This document shows positions 46,086 through 47,339 of a stretch of DNA of 47,339 bases, one piece after another. The first letter of the stretch is position 1; each line of letters begins with the position of its first letter. The position numbers and the translations under genes are program-made. Below the pieces are notes generated by a model. That model was not told where the DNA came from. It was given only the letters and a program-made list of their open reading frames with translations, and made no database searches. Source of the stretch: an uncultured Collinsella sp. (GTDB lineage Bacteria > Actinomycetota > Coriobacteriia > Coriobacteriales > Coriobacteriaceae); contig CABRDB010000074.1 of the NCBI GenBank assembly GCA_902469555.1, positions 1 through 47,339 on the forward strand, in the 5' to 3' direction.

Positions 46086-47072
46086 CTACAGCGCGAAGTC
46101 GCCGCCGACGAGCGTGGAGACGGGCTCCTCGTGGTAAACGGCGGAGATGGCCTGAGCGAACTCCTCGGCGACCGAGATGGTCTTAATCTTGCCGCCGACC
46201 TCGACGGGAATGGCATCGGTGACGACGCACTCGACGATGGGGGCGTCGTTCAGACGCTCGATGGCCGGACCGGAGAAGATGCCGTGGGTGGCGCAGACGT
46301 AGATGTCGCCAGCGCCCATAGCCTTGAGCTCCTTGACGTTGGCGCACAGGGTGCCAGCGGTGTCGATCATGTCGTCGTTGATGATGCAGGTCTTGCCCTT
46401 GATGTCACCGATGATGCCCATGACCTCGGCGGCGTTGTGGCGCGGACGACCCTTGTGGGCGATGGCCAGGTCGCAGCCGAGCATGTCGGACAGCTTCTTG
46501 GCGGCCTTGGCACGACCCACGTCGGGGGAGACGACAACCAGGTTGTCGGTGTCGAAGTGCATGTCGTTGTAGTACTGGCCAAACAGCGGCAGTGCGGACA
46601 GGTGATTAACCGGGATATCGAAGAAGCCCTGGATCTGGCCCTGGTGCAGGTCGAGGGTGATGATGCGGTTGACGCCGGCGCGCTCGAGCAGGTTGGCGAC
46701 GAGGCGGGCGGTGATGGGCTCACGCGGGCCGGCCTTGCGGTCCTGGCGGGCATAGCCGTAGTGGGTGATGACGGCGGTGATGGAGCGGGCGGATGCGCGC
46801 TTGGCAGCGTCGGTGGCGATGAGCAGCTCCATGAGCATGTCGTTGACGTTGCCGCCGGCCACGGACTGAATCAGGAAGACGTCGGCGCCGCGGACGGTCT
46901 CGTCGTAGCGGGCGTAAATCTCACCATTGGCGAACTGCTTTAGCGTAAGGCCCGAAAGCTCGACCCCAAGGTACTCAGCGATCTTCTGAGCGAGGGGACG
47001 GTTGGAGGAACCGGAATACACGCGGATGGACTTGCGCATATTCTCCGACTTCTCGGGATCATTAATCGGCAT
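46086..47072 (-). CDS. prs: Ribose-phosphate pyrophosphokinase (PRPP synthetase)
   Basis: 328 residues. It makes PRPP from ribose 5-phosphate and ATP, feeding the purine genes in this window, pyrimidines, His and NAD. A short N-terminal extension precedes SIRVYSGSSNRPLAQKIAEYLGV. The flexible loop AVITHYGYARQDRK, the DLHQGQIQGFFDIPVNHL segment and the PRPP loop IINDDMIDTAGTL are intact. ATG 47072 has AAGGAG upstream. glmU lies before it on the same strand, separated by a terminator, so prs likely uses its own promoter. Confidence 0.98.
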   Translation of the reverse strand: MPINDPEKSENMRKSIRVYSGSSNRPLAQKIAEYLGVELSGLTLKQFANGEIYARYDETVRGADVFLIQSVAGGNVNDMLMELLIATDAAKRASARSITAVITHYGYARQDRKAGPREPITARLVANLLERAGVNRIITLDLHQGQIQGFFDIPVNHLSALPLFGQYYNDMHFDTDNLVVVSPDVGRAKAAKKLSDMLGCDLAIAHKGRPRHNAAEVMGIIGDIKGKTCIINDDMIDTAGTLCANVKELKAMGAGDIYVCATHGIFSGPAIERLNDAPIVECVVTDAIPVEVGGKIKTISVAEEFAQAISAVYHEEPVSTLVGGDFAL

Positions 47073-47118
47073 TACCCTTCTCCTTTATATATCGAATGCC
47101 ATATAGATGCCTTTTTGC

Positions 47119-47124
47119 ATTGTA
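47119..47124 (-). promoter_or_regulatory. Candidate -10 of prs (TACAAT)
   Basis: GGTTACAAT on the minus strand, 47 nt before the prs start, with the same GGTTACAAT form as the carA -10. No clear -35. Confidence 0.4.
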
Positions 47125-47214
47125 ACCGCGCGGCGGGGTTAATCGGGTCTTGATAACGTCTTTACCGTCAACGGACACGAACCGACCACTCATCCGGTCG
47201 CGCAGGTCAGCATA

Positions 47215-47252
47215 GAAAAAGGAGCCGTCCCCATGGGAACAGCTCCTTTTGT
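47215..47252 (-). terminator. Terminator between glmU and prs
   Basis: On the minus strand AAAAGGAGC pairs with GCTCCTTTT (47242-47250 with 47217-47225), inner GTTCCC / GGGGAC, then TTTTTCTA. Confidence 0.82.
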
Positions 47253-47265
47253 GCTTGGTAAAACG

Positions 47266-47339
47266 TTATACCTCGTCGTCCTCGTGCAGACGGCGGCGAT
47301 AATCGGCGGCCCAGCCCTCAATATTTACCTGACGGGCGC
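47266..47339 (-). CDS. glmU: C-terminal end of probable GlmU (partial)
   Basis: Only the last 24 codons are in the window, reading ARQVNIEGWAADYRRR then LHEDDEV and a TAA stop. The RQxNIEGWA motif is the common C-terminus of bifunctional GlmU (UDP-GlcNAc pyrophosphorylase and GlcN-1-P acetyltransferase), and glmU-prs is a conserved gene pair. With so little sequence the call rests mainly on this motif and on gene order. Confidence 0.6.
   Translation of the reverse strand, partial: ARQVNIEGWAADYRRRLHEDDEV

Noticed and set aside
45849..46943. Plus-strand 364-codon frame
   Set aside because: Antisense to prs, and its start lies in a spacer with a palindrome. The translation is low in complexity and resembles no family.

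Overview
The window looks like a chromosomal segment of a gut Coriobacteriia bacterium, most probably Collinsella (inference). The signs are GC-rich genes with actinobacterial proteins, SpaA-type pilins, an obligate-anaerobe NfnAB module, and a large LPXTG-anchored glycosidase with mucin-type accessory domains. Almost all of it is core chromosome. There is no prophage, plasmid or CRISPR locus, and no transposase gene. The unusual content sits between the genes.

Layout: 1-3000 is the end of a pilus operon: a 5'-truncated minor pilin and an LPLTG major pilin. 3120-5061 (minus) holds a polymer-forming membrane protein and a UPF0126/TRIC-type channel. 5344-5573 (minus) has two tRNA-Ser genes (CGA, GGA). 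6078-7766 is rpsF-ssb-rpsR-rplI, followed by dnaB, purA, purD, a Nudix ADP-ribose hydrolase, an ABC half-exporter and a membrane protein of unknown function. 16053-20808 is carAB behind a PyrR-type leader. 21729-28142 encodes a 2137-residue cell-wall-anchored GH31 glycosidase. purE, a class B sortase and a MoaE-like gene follow, then a CmpB-type membrane protein (minus) and purF-purM-purN. After these come an orphan PTS EIIA, a parvulin-type foldase, a YqeY protein, a four-gene polar amino acid ABC transporter and a cytidylate-kinase-like protein. The right end, on the minus strand, is nfnA-nfnB (annotated gltA in many genomes), pth, prs and the last codons of a probable glmU.

Nucleotide supply is the main metabolic theme: purA, purD, purE, purF, purM, purN, prs and carAB lie within 40 kb. 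A second theme is the cell surface: pilins, the anchored glycosidase and a sortase.

The most novel signal is a set of structured intergenic elements. (1) Two 149/150-nt copies (12932-13080 and, inverted, 37995-38144) keep five sequence blocks identical. Their 14-bp main stem is paired in both copies but shares only 1 of 15 bases on its 5' strand. A third element (41379-41484) reuses the same internal-loop modules in permuted order. G-T wobbles fall on the motif-sense strand in all three, which suggests selection on RNA or single-stranded DNA. (2) About nine small hairpins share a CTGTCCCC-type core but have four or five unrelated sets of complementary arms. (3) At 42277-42492 a regular array of six 15-bp half-sites alternates in orientation at a 40-bp pitch, bracketed by two inverted copies of family 2. 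(4) A 203-bp MITE-like element has 28-bp perfect terminal inverted repeats, and there are several long palindromes. Two 9-base G/C homopolymers sit just upstream of the two LPXTG surface-protein genes.
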